From the NCBI RefSeq assembly GCF_026427595.1, contig NZ_CP101527.1:3901001-3965000 (forward strand): DNA of 64,000 nt. The letters run 5' to 3'. Source of the DNA: Alkalimarinus sediminis. GTDB taxonomy: Bacteria; Pseudomonadota; Gammaproteobacteria; Pseudomonadales; Oleiphilaceae. Numbering within the stretch: the first letter of the stretch is position 1; every line of letters begins with the position of its first letter. Shown piece by piece: positions 9,378 through 17,389 of the stretch. Under the pieces are notes generated by a model, which worked only from the letters and a program-made list of their open reading frames with translations, did no database searches and was not told the origin of the DNA. Both the position numbers and the translations under genes were made by a program.

Positions 9378-9863
9378 ATGGAAGTACGTGACACACATAA
9401 CTACACACAAGATGTAGACACTCTATTCAAATACTTTTGTGATTCAGCACAAGCTCAAGCCAAGCATGAAGCACTAGGCGCGAGAAATATAAACCTTGTT
9501 AAATTCGAATCAACTGACTCAACGCTCAATATCATTATCGAGCGTGAAGTACCTGCAGATGTACCCCGTGCCATGAAAAAGTTCCTGAGTGACTGGAACC
9601 ATATCAAACAAGTCGAAAACTGGAGTGGCACACCTGGTGAAGGTTATCACTGCGACATCTCAATCGAGATCAGTGGGGTACCTGTGACAATTGTAGGGAC
9701 CATGGATCTAGCACCTGAAGGCTCAGGATGCTCTAATACGGTCTGTTTAGATATTAACTGCGGCATTCCATTAGTAGGTAAAAAACTGGCAGAGTTGGTC
9801 GCTAGCCAGTCTAAAACATCCATGCGTGAAGAGTATGAGTATGTTAAAACTGCGGTTGCATAA
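9378..9863 (+). CDS. DUF2505 (SRPBCC-like) protein
   Basis: A 161-residue cytosolic protein without signal peptide or membrane segment. The opening (HNYTQDVDTLFKYFCDSAQAQAKHEALGARN) and the later pattern GTMDLAPEGSGCSNTVCLDINCGIPLVGKKLAELV match DUF2505, a START/SRPBCC-type fold with a hydrophobic pocket and no established reaction. A ribosome-binding site, AGGA, lies 8 nt before the ATG. The gene is 60 bp after the RNase II gene and could be read from it or from its own promoter. A hairpin at 9910-9930 follows the stop. Confidence 0.8.
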   Translation: MEVRDTHNYTQDVDTLFKYFCDSAQAQAKHEALGARNINLVKFESTDSTLNIIIEREVPADVPRAMKKFLSDWNHIKQVENWSGTPGEGYHCDISIEISGVPVTIVGTMDLAPEGSGCSNTVCLDINCGIPLVGKKLAELVASQSKTSMREEYEYVKTAVA

Positions 9864-9909
9864 TATTATGCGCTTTGCTGAGAACCGTACCTATCTGAGA
9901 TAGACGATC

Positions 9910-9930
9910 GGGGCTTTGTTAAAAAGCCCC
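9910..9930. terminator. Hairpin between convergent genes
   Basis: An 8-bp perfect stem, GGGGCTTT (9910-9917) with AAAGCCCC (9923-9930), encloses a 5-nt loop. It lies between the DUF2505 gene and the reverse-strand binding-protein gene, where a bidirectional terminator is expected. Neither strand has a long T tract after the stem, so termination strength is uncertain. Confidence 0.5.
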
Positions 9931-9942
9931 AAATTAAAAACC

Positions 9943-10698
9943 CTACCGATACTTATCTTGCACCCTCTTAAAAAAGCCTTCCTGCTTCATTTTTACTATA
10001 TGAGCATCAAGTAGCGCTGCATCATACGGGATTTTTAGTGAGTATGAGCAATGAAAGTCAAACACATCGGCATCTACTGACGCAATATCAAGTCGACCTT
10101 GCATGTTTTGCTTTTTAAGTTCGTATTCAATAATAGAGCCAAAGTCGATAACCGTATCAAGCCGCCCACGATCAATAAGTCTCATCGCTGTCACCAAGTT
10201 ACCCACTCTTACCGATTCAGCTTTGTCTTGCTCAAACAGTTGAGTCACCTGATCGCTATATACATAACCGTTGTAAGTACCGATACGCTTGCCTTCAAAA
10301 TCAGCAATACTTTTAATACTATCAATCTGGTCTTTTCTCACCAAGAAGTTATCAGAGCCTTGAAACATCACCGGTGACCAGTGGTAGTCATCTGGATTTT
10401 GCTCCCATTTAGGGTTCGTCAGACAGCTGATATGGGCATTGCCCTCCTTTATCATAATGTCGACCCGCTTGGTCGGCAGCTCGATATATTTTGGCGTCAA
10501 CTTCATTCTTGAAGCCAATTCATCACCAATATCTTTTACCATGCCCCCCGTCAACTGGCCATTATAGCGAATCGCAAAAGGTTCTAAGGCTTCAAGCCAG
10601 TAGGTATAAATCAGCTCTTGAGCTGCTGCTACCGGCGCAAACAGATAGAGCACCATGCAAAACACAAAGTTAGATAAACACCCCTTCGCTTTGATCAT
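9943..10698 (-). CDS. Periplasmic SBP_bac_3-like solute-binding protein, orphan
   Basis: A 251-residue precursor with a Sec signal peptide (about residues 1-26, cleavage near APVAAAQE). The mature part resembles family 3 binding proteins: an early YWLEALEPFAIRYNGQLTGGMVKDIGDELASRM motif, a central NFLVRKDQIDSIKSIADFEGKRIGTYNG hinge, and a C-terminal MKQEGFFKRVQDKYR helix. No permease or ATPase gene is adjacent, so it is either a scavenging receptor for a distant transporter or a member of the many single-gene periplasmic family 3 proteins of marine gammaproteobacteria. The ligand cannot be told from the sequence. Confidence 0.78.
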   Translation of the reverse strand: MIKAKGCLSNFVFCMVLYLFAPVAAAQELIYTYWLEALEPFAIRYNGQLTGGMVKDIGDELASRMKLTPKYIELPTKRVDIMIKEGNAHISCLTNPKWEQNPDDYHWSPVMFQGSDNFLVRKDQIDSIKSIADFEGKRIGTYNGYVYSDQVTQLFEQDKAESVRVGNLVTAMRLIDRGRLDTVIDFGSIIEYELKKQNMQGRLDIASVDADVFDFHCSYSLKIPYDAALLDAHIVKMKQEGFFKRVQDKYR

Positions 10699-11133
10699 AC
10701 CGATTTACTTTCCCCAAAGAACCTACAAAACAGCCGCATTACACGCATTACACGCATTACACGCATTAATAGGATAGTTAATCTTTGAATTATTACAATA
10801 AAGCACCGCCTAGTAAGCAGGGTTAAAGACGCTGCCATAGCTCTCACCTTAGCTCTCTAAATAGCTCCCTCCATAACGCTCACCGCAGCTCGCATTGCTG
10901 AGTACTACAAAGATACAGCTCTAACGATCTATTGATCGTATATTTTTCATAGAGTTATCGGACATATAGCAAAGCCTGAAGATAAAGCCGAGAATTATGC
11001 CTAATTAGTTCTTTTATCCCTTCTCAATCAAGGTGATAATAACGGGCTTTTGCATGGCCAATGGGTTCGCATATCGAACTAAGGCGTGTTAGTTTTATGA
11101 ACCATCACTTCATCATGGTACTGATAGTTACTT
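10699..11133. other. Intergenic region between divergent genes
   Basis: This 435-bp gap separates the reverse-strand binding-protein gene from the forward condensin operon and must hold both promoters. It contains the 9-bp tandem repeat at 10735-10768 and several AGCTC-rich stretches at 10840-10900. A weak promoter-like pair, TTGCAT (11050-11055) and TATCGA (11072-11077) with 16-bp spacing, precedes the condensin operon. No RNA gene or small coding frame with support was seen. Confidence 0.4.
10735..10768. repeat. 9-bp tandem repeat, 3.8 copies
   Basis: CGCATTACA is repeated exactly at 10735-10743, 10744-10752 and 10753-10761, followed by a partial CGCATTA (10762-10768). It lies 37 bp upstream of the reverse-strand binding-protein start, where copy-number change could alter promoter spacing. 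Confidence 0.9.
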
Positions 11134-12645
11134 ATGTTTTTTACCGACAACCGAGAACAGTTTTTTCGCCCTCTCACCAGTAAATATCGAGAAGTGGTGA
11201 TTGAGTGCGTCAGGCTTCTATATCTCCGACTTTATAGCTCTATGGCCGACTATGGTCACTCACTAAAACGAGAACAGTTAATTGAGATCTTTCAGGAAGC
11301 GATCACCCGAGCGCCTGAGTTAGAGCATGGTGAAGACGACGATGCTATCGCAACCCGCACCGAGAGAGAGAAAGCGAACTGGATTCTCAATATATTAATA
11401 GACAACGGTTGGCTAGAAATTCAACTCGATGAGGTCACACTGCAAAGCACCTATCGATTTAGCCGCATAGGTCGACTATTTTCACAACCATTTGTCGAAC
11501 TAAAGGGGGCCCAAGTACGAACTCGCCACCGCAACACCCGAAATACCCGTAACGCATTAAGTGCTTTTTTAGAACAAGGCGAAATACATGATTTACTGGA
11601 TGCCTTTGAGTATTCAGAACGTATTATCAGCGACTTTACCGATGTCATAGCTGAACTAGAAGATCGTAAGCGAGAGTTGGTAAAAGAGATCGATATGCGG
11701 GAGCTGGTACAAAAAGCCAGTGATGAATTTTTCGATTTTATGGAGAAGCGCTTTCAGCCTGACCTCTCTGTGCGCCTTTCAGCTGATAGTGTCGAAAAGC
11801 ACCGTGACGATATGATCAGCCTCATTGGCAAGATTCGTAATCAATCAAAAGGCTTCAAGGCTGAAGCTGAGCAAAAACTTCGAGAGTTTTTGCCAGATAT
11901 GGTTGTTGAGGGTCAGTCACTCCTCTGGACAATACTCGACACCATCGAGGCTCGCTTATCAAATGCTTGCGAAATCATGCTACCCGCACTCCGTACAGCA
12001 CTTAAAAACTTTACCAAGCGAGCGGATATTATTATCCGCCAACTTAACTATCTGGCTAGCCAACAGCACAACGATGTCGTTGAAATCTGCCAGTCACTCA
12101 AAGAGCTTGACCACGAGACAGCTAACCAGCGGCTAGAGCAAGCAGGCCAATTAATGTCAGGGGTTAAACTGGAGTTGGTTGACCCGGCGCAAAACACTTT
12201 GCGGGATAATCGTAGCCGGCGCGTTGTTGACTCCCTGGTGGCAGAAGATCATGCAGTTGATGAATCTGCACGCAAAGAGCTCTTTATTCAACACGCGCTC
12301 GATCAGGCGTTTAATATTAATCAGCAAGACCTGCGAAATTTCTTGGTTCGCTCTCTTAGAGGGGGTGAAAAGATCAACAGCAAGCATTTCCAGATTACCC
12401 AGGCAAGCGACCTCTTGGCAGCAACGCATGCTATCGAAATTGCAGCGGCGAACAACCTTTCAAGCGAGTATCGTTTTAATGTCGTACCTACCGGCGATAT
12501 TACCAGTAACGATTATTTGCTAGCCGCAGACGATTTCACTATAGAGATCGAAACGCTGAAACCAAAAGATACACAGACTGAATTAAAAACACAGACTAGC
12601 AATAAGACGATTGGTCAGACCAATGTCCAACCATTAACCAGCTAA
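11134..12645 (+). CDS. JetA-like (DUF5716-type) / MksF-like kleisin subunit
   Basis: A 503-residue, mostly helical cytosolic protein. The N-terminal FFRPLTSKYREVVIECVRLLYLRLYSS and the following winged-helix-like region (about 1-125) resemble Wadjet JetA proteins of the DUF5716 class. Long amphipathic helices follow (about 140-360, ELEDRKRELVKEIDMRELV), with a C-terminal winged-helix-like region (about 385-470) and a Thr/Lys-rich tail. By analogy it is the MukF/kleisin subunit bridging the heads of the SMC-like ATPase encoded two genes on. It lies 15 bp before the JetB-like gene. No clear Shine-Dalgarno precedes ATG 11134. The family assignment is by recall of the N-terminal motif. Confidence 0.72.
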   Translation: MFFTDNREQFFRPLTSKYREVVIECVRLLYLRLYSSMADYGHSLKREQLIEIFQEAITRAPELEHGEDDDAIATRTEREKANWILNILIDNGWLEIQLDEVTLQSTYRFSRIGRLFSQPFVELKGAQVRTRHRNTRNTRNALSAFLEQGEIHDLLDAFEYSERIISDFTDVIAELEDRKRELVKEIDMRELVQKASDEFFDFMEKRFQPDLSVRLSADSVEKHRDDMISLIGKIRNQSKGFKAEAEQKLREFLPDMVVEGQSLLWTILDTIEARLSNACEIMLPALRTALKNFTKRADIIIRQLNYLASQQHNDVVEICQSLKELDHETANQRLEQAGQLMSGVKLELVDPAQNTLRDNRSRRVVDSLVAEDHAVDESARKELFIQHALDQAFNINQQDLRNFLVRSLRGGEKINSKHFQITQASDLLAATHAIEIAAANNLSSEYRFNVVPTGDITSNDYLLAADDFTIEIETLKPKDTQTELKTQTSNKTIGQTNVQPLTS

Positions 12646-12660
12646 TAAGTTACTGATACC

Positions 12661-13311
12661 ATGATCGTTACGCAATCTCTCGAAAAAACACTCAGCCATG
12701 AAGGCATCACTCTTACTGAGTTTAGCGAGCTTGTTCTGCGCCTTCTAGACTATAGCGTTATCTGTCGTGAAGAGAGTCAGATAGAACAAAATCTCTATGA
12801 CCGATTCTTACGGGTTGAAACTCTCGTGCAAGACTATTTATCGGTTCTGCACATACGCCTGCTACACGAAAGCCAGTTTCAGTATGTGCGCGCATACCCA
12901 CCCGGTGCAGAAGTACCAGGTATGCATGATGAGCAATACCAGCCCTTTAATAGCGGTCTGCGCCAGCGTCTAGGGCAACAGGAAATCGCCGTTATACTGG
13001 TGCTTAGATCACAGTATGATAAGTCTCTAAGAGAGGGTGCCGTTGATGACCATGGGCAAGTGTTAATTTCGTTAGAAGCCCTCAGTATCGCCATGCATAA
13101 CTTGCTCGGACGAGCACTGCCAGAGCATATTCTCGACCGTAAAAAACTCTTTAGTCGACTAAAGCAACTGCGTCTGATTCAGTTTGGTGCAGAAGATGAA
13201 GTCGCTAATGGAGATGCCTGGATTCGTATTCGCCCTATGATTGTTAGCTTTGTAAGCGATGAGGCACTGTCAGTGCTTAAAGATGAAAACCAAACAGCTG
13301 ACTGCGAATAA
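12661..13311 (+). CDS. JetB/MksE-like (DUF4194) condensin accessory subunit
   Basis: A 216-residue protein matching the DUF4194 pattern: an N-terminal helix-turn region, [33 protein letters not shown], an [18 protein letters not shown] core, and a second winged-helix ending in [17 protein letters not shown]...[16 protein letters not shown]. This is the MukE-like subunit (tandem winged helices) that binds the kleisin in MksBEF and Wadjet complexes. It starts 15 bp after the JetA-like gene, so they are co-transcribed. A palindromic repeat (13324-13395) separates it from the ATPase gene by 182 bp, an unusual gap inside such an operon. Confidence 0.82.
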   Translation: MIVTQSLEKTLSHEGITLTEFSELVLRLLDYSVICREESQIEQNLYDRFLRVETLVQDYLSVLHIRLLHESQFQYVRAYPPGAEVPGMHDEQYQPFNSGLRQRLGQQEIAVILVLRSQYDKSLREGAVDDHGQVLISLEALSIAMHNLLGRALPEHILDRKKLFSRLKQLRLIQFGAEDEVANGDAWIRIRPMIVSFVSDEALSVLKDENQTADCE

Positions 13312-13323
13312 TTAGGGACTATA

Positions 13324-13395
13324 CCGTCACTCCCTGAAGGCGGGAGTCCATGTCTAAGCCAGTGAAATGGACCCCCGCCTTCGCGAGGATGACAA
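13324..13395. repeat. 72-bp imperfect palindromic repeat inside the condensin operon
   Basis: The left arm, beginning CGTCACTCC and containing GAAGGCGGGAGTCCAT (13336-13351), pairs with a right arm, ATGGACCCCCGCCTTCGCG (13367-13385) continuing to GGATGACA. The arms are imperfect and are separated by about 15 nt. The core resembles the GCGAAGGCGGG...CCCGCCTTCGC palindromes scattered through many beta- and gammaproteobacterial genomes. As RNA it would fold into a long hairpin between the JetB-like and JetC-like genes, which could affect mRNA processing or their relative expression. No transposase gene is present. Confidence 0.75.
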
Positions 13396-13493
13396 CAGAA
13401 TCAAACCATTATGTTTGGGGTGACCGAAAAGCGTCTAATTACCCCCCCTGAAAATATAAGAACTGTTGCGTTTAAAAGTGTATTAATAAAACT

Positions 13494-16400
13494 ATGTTTA
13501 TAAAAAAGTGTATCTATGTAAATTGGGGAAACATCCCTCACCTTGAATTTGACTTTGGCCCTATAAACTTACTTTCGGGCGGCAACGGTTCGGGCAAAAC
13601 AACCTCGGCAGATGCTATTCAAACGGTGATGACCGCTGCATATGACTACCTGTTTGCCTATAACCCGGGGCAAGACGAGACCACACAGCGAGGCAAAGGT
13701 GGAAAACAAGTACGAACGCTTCAGTCGTATATTTTAGGTTGTGATGATGGCTCTTATGCCCGCCCACAACCGACCGACGGGTACATCGCACTTACTTTTT
13801 ATCCCACTCAAGGTGAAACCTCCGAACCCTTTACCGCAGTGGTTTCAGCAAGAGCATACCTCGACGCCGCCGGCAGTAAACCCGTTGCCCGATTGAGCGA
13901 GCTGTTTTTCCTGATTCTGCCTGGTGAACAATTACAACTGAGCCACTTCATTAAAGAACAGCAAGACGGCAGCAAACATATCATCGGCTTAGACAAAATT
14001 TATAGCTCGCTAAAGCAAGAATTTGGCCCTGACGCGGTTGAGAAATATGATACCAAGAAGCCATATTTAAAACGTCTTTATGGTGCACTGAAAGGTAAGC
14101 GCGAGTCGGTTTCAGAGCGTGAGGCGATGAACGCAGCTCGTGCGTTCTCTCGTTTTATGGCCTATAAGCCAGTCAAAAGCATTAATGATTTCGTCGCCAA
14201 TGAGATTCTCGAAAAGAAAGATCTGGGTGAGGCTATTCGTTCAGTCTCCGAACTGATGAAAACCATTCATGGCATGGAGAGTGATGCTAGCCACCTGAGA
14301 AACTCCATCAATATACTGGAACAAACTGCCGAAAAGAGTGACGGCTACATCCAACAGTGGATTAATCTCAATGTACTCCACTACATCGATACTCGAATAC
14401 AGTACCTGAACGACCAACAAACCTATCTGAGTGCAAAAAGGCAGCAAAAGAGTCTTCAAGACGAGCAGACCGCTAACCAACAAGAGCGAGATATACTCGA
14501 AGCCCGTCACCAGCAGACACGAAACGAGCTCATTCAATTAGAGGCCAAGCGTCAGGGTTATCAGCCTCTCCAACAAAAAGACGACCTTGAAAAACTGATT
14601 GAGAGCAATACCCGCTTACTTCATGATCAAGCCCCTTCACTGCTTGATCAAAGTAATCGTTTGGGCAATAGCTTTAAAGCAACAGATCAGATTTTGGCAA
14701 TCGTGCAACAAAGCAATATTGCTAAAGATATTCCACGCCTAGGGCAAAAAGACTTTTTGTCTGCAGCCAAAACATTCGCACAACAACACGACAAAAGCAC
14801 CGTCGACTTTACCTCTCTGCTCGGCAGAGATTGGGTCGATATATCACCACTAGAAGCTCACTTAGAAGATGCTGTCTCTATTCAGCAGCAGGCCAATCAG
14901 TGGCAGAGGCTGCTACATGACAAAGAACTTTCAGCAGATGGCATCTGCATCCGCGATAAAGTAAACAGTGCGCTGTTTCAGCGTCAGACACTCAGTAAAA
15001 CGCTAGAAAAACAGCGACAGCAAAAACAGGCTGAGATTGAGAGCCTTGAAGGGCATCAGGCCACCTACCCTTACTATATTAAACAAGCACTCGACACCAT
15101 TAGGCGCGAATGCCCTAAAGCTGACCCTCGAGTACTTTGCGACTACATCGAAGTTAAAGATGAGCAGTGGCAAAATGCCATTGAGGGCTACATCGGTGGT
15201 GCTCGCTTCTCGATTATTGTAGAGCCTGAACTTGAAGCAGAGGCGATTCGGATAGTGCGAAATATGCCGGGCAGAGACAACCGCGCTCGCGTTATACAGG
15301 GCTCCAAAGCCAGCAAAGACTATCAACGTACTCGACTCGAAAAAGACTCAATCGTTAATGCTATGGAGTTCTCTCATGCTACGGCAAAACACTATATTGC
15401 CGCTAGCTATGGTAGCGTCATTAGAGTCAATTCTGAGCAAGAACTACGCTATACCCGCCGAGGCATCACCAGCAATGGGCTGGGCTCGGGGTCATACAGT
15501 ATGTGGCGTTGTGACATTGCAGACAGCGAGTTGGTGTTTGGTCAAGGCGCTCGAGAGAGAGCACTAAACGCTAAACGAGCCGAGATGTATAAGCTACTGC
15601 AAGAGCATCAGGCGCTGGATGATCAAACGCAACAGCTATCATCACTGCTAAACGCCATCGATCGTATTGGGCCGATCAGCTATGCCGATCGATTACAGCA
15701 AATGCTGAACACTCAGCGGGAACTGCGAGACGCAGAAGGTAAACTAGAACATCTGGATTTATCTGACTTTACAGAGCTTGAACAAAAACTAGAAGTACTT
15801 AAAGCGCAAGACAACGAACTCAGTCAACAAATTGAGAATAAGATCGAGCGCGCAGGCTCACTTAAAACCGAGCTTGCAGATGTAAGTGAACGCTGCAAAA
15901 AATTATCGAACCAACAAGAAGTATCAGAGCAGCTACAAGAAGAGAAAGAAGAGAATTTACGCAGTATTGTCTCATTATGGCCTGACTTCGACAGCGAAAA
16001 CGAGCTTGAGAAGGCGGATAAACGAGCAGAAACAACCCGCCCTGAGATACTGGTTAACGACCTCAAAGACACCTATAGCAGTCTAAACGCTCTTGCTCAT
16101 GATATTGAACATGGTGTTATCGAACACAACCAGCACTGTAACTTGGCCGACAATATTGCCTATATGCCAGATTACAGTGAGAACCACTCAAAAGCATTCT
16201 TCAAATCTATCTGCAATCTTCGCCGAGACAATGACCTCGTCCATAATCGACTGAAGAATAATATTTTGGTTGAGAAACAAGAGAAACTCACCAAGATAAA
16301 AGAGTCCTTTAACAACGCATTTGTCACCCATTTGTGCCATGCCATCTACCAGTCCATTAACGATGGTAAGAAGATCCTCGAAAACATGAACCGCGAGTTA

Positions 16401-17135
16401 GAGCATCACCGCTTTGGCGCAGACCGAGAGTCTTTCCACTTTGATTGGAACTGGGTACCAGAGTTTAAAGAGTACTGGAACTTCTTCAAAGAAATTATCA
16501 ACTTACCTAACCTGGGTGATGGCACGACACTGTTTGAAGCCGAGTTGAGCCAGAAGTCACAACTCGTTCGTGATCGTCTGATGCAGATGTTACTATCTGA
16601 TGATGAAGTGCGGTCGATGCGTGAACTGGAACGAATTTCAGACTATCGCAACTACCGCAACTACGAGATATATAAGCAGCCAGAAGGCAAAGCTGCTATC
16701 GCATTGAGCCAATACGGGACCGGCTCTGGTGGCCAGCTCGAAACACCTGCTTATATCATTCGCTCAGCAGCAATCACCTCGGCATTTAAGTTTAATGAAG
16801 GCAATAGCCACCTAAGAATGGTACTGGTCGACGAAGCCTTCTCTAAAATGGATGAGACACGTTCTCGCGAAGTTATTAAGTACCTGACCGAAACCTTAGG
16901 GTTGCAGTTGCTATTTATCATGCCTACCAGCAAGTCCGGCCCATTTATGGACCTCATCAGCAACCAATTTGTATTTAGTAAGTGCCCGACAACAAAGGCG
17001 ATTGGAGAGTTAAATACAAGAGTTCTAGTCGATAGGCAGCGATGTAACTCAGACAAAATTAAAGAACTCTGGGCCAATCATCGCCGTACGGTTAGGCACC
17101 AGTATGCCTTAGATTTCATGGAAGAATTTCAATAG
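13494..17135 (+). CDS. JetC/MksB-like SMC-family ATPase
   Basis: A 1213-residue SMC-like protein. The N-terminal head has Walker A GGNGSGKTT (residues 29-37). Long coiled coils rich in Gln/Glu/Lys (about 240-520 and 690-850) flank a central hinge-like globular region (about 530-690). The C-terminal head has the signature-like GTGSGGQLETPAY (about 1075-1090) and Walker B MVLVDEAFSKMDE (about 1107-1119). The QTVMTAAYDYLFAYNPGQDETTQRGKGG segment after Walker A is typical of JetC/MksB rather than chromosomal SMC or SbcC. The family extrudes DNA loops; in Wadjet systems it delivers small circular plasmids to the JetD nuclease. No JetD gene follows. ATG 13494 lacks a clear ribosome-binding site. 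Confidence 0.88.
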   Translation: MFIKKCIYVNWGNIPHLEFDFGPINLLSGGNGSGKTTSADAIQTVMTAAYDYLFAYNPGQDETTQRGKGGKQVRTLQSYILGCDDGSYARPQPTDGYIALTFYPTQGETSEPFTAVVSARAYLDAAGSKPVARLSELFFLILPGEQLQLSHFIKEQQDGSKHIIGLDKIYSSLKQEFGPDAVEKYDTKKPYLKRLYGALKGKRESVSEREAMNAARAFSRFMAYKPVKSINDFVANEILEKKDLGEAIRSVSELMKTIHGMESDASHLRNSINILEQTAEKSDGYIQQWINLNVLHYIDTRIQYLNDQQTYLSAKRQQKSLQDEQTANQQERDILEARHQQTRNELIQLEAKRQGYQPLQQKDDLEKLIESNTRLLHDQAPSLLDQSNRLGNSFKATDQILAIVQQSNIAKDIPRLGQKDFLSAAKTFAQQHDKSTVDFTSLLGRDWVDISPLEAHLEDAVSIQQQANQWQRLLHDKELSADGICIRDKVNSALFQRQTLSKTLEKQRQQKQAEIESLEGHQATYPYYIKQALDTIRRECPKADPRVLCDYIEVKDEQWQNAIEGYIGGARFSIIVEPELEAEAIRIVRNMPGRDNRARVIQGSKASKDYQRTRLEKDSIVNAMEFSHATAKHYIAASYGSVIRVNSEQELRYTRRGITSNGLGSGSYSMWRCDIADSELVFGQGARERALNAKRAEMYKLLQEHQALDDQTQQLSSLLNAIDRIGPISYADRLQQMLNTQRELRDAEGKLEHLDLSDFTELEQKLEVLKAQDNELSQQIENKIERAGSLKTELADVSERCKKLSNQQEVSEQLQEEKEENLRSIVSLWPDFDSENELEKADKRAETTRPEILVNDLKDTYSSLNALAHDIEHGVIEHNQHCNLADNIAYMPDYSENHSKAFFKSICNLRRDNDLVHNRLKNNILVEKQEKLTKIKESFNNAFVTHLCHAIYQSINDGKKILENMNRELEHHRFGADRESFHFDWNWVPEFKEYWNFFKEIINLPNLGDGTTLFEAELSQKSQLVRDRLMQMLLSDDEVRSMRELERISDYRNYRNYEIYKQPEGKAAIALSQYGTGSGGQLETPAYIIRSAAITSAFKFNEGNSHLRMVLVDEAFSKMDETRSREVIKYLTETLGLQLLFIMPTSKSGPFMDLISNQFVFSKCPTTKAIGELNTRVLVDRQRCNSDKIKELWANHRRTVRHQYALDFMEEFQ

Positions 17136-17168
17136 GTAACAGGAATGTTGCAGTAAGATTATGTGACA

Positions 17169-17256
17169 AGCATTGAGAGGTATGAGGCAGAACTGTTGAG
17201 ATGCAGAATACCTCACAATGCTGACGCCCGATGACTGCTATCATCTAGGGCGTCAG
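17169..17256. terminator. Nested inverted repeats after the condensin operon
   Basis: AGCATTGAGAGGTAT (17169-17183) pairs with ATACCTCACAATGCT (17208-17222) at 14 of 15 positions. Immediately after, CTGACGCCC (17221-17229) pairs with GGGCGTCAG (17248-17256), with an inner GATGA/TCATC stem. The second is a strong hairpin 86 bp after the ATPase stop and may end the operon transcript, but no T tract follows. The two hairpins share bases at 17221-17222, so they may be alternative folds. Confidence 0.45.
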
Positions 17257-17389
17257 TATTAGTCATATTCAATATTGTTAGTGATAGCACAAGTCAGATT
17301 TAACCGTTCAATTTAACGTTTAACTGCCATTGTAAGCGCCATTTGCGCAGCCCACTTTATAGTTTGCAAGCCATAGGCTTGGAGTTTTC

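Noticed and set aside
10699-11133. Small RNA or tRNA in the gap before the condensin operon
   Set aside because: No cloverleaf, strong hairpin with T tract or recognised RNA motif was found.
13494-17135. Chromosomal SMC, SbcC or RecN
   Set aside because: The motif after Walker A, the adjacent DUF4194-type gene and the JetA-like gene place it in the MksB/JetC group.
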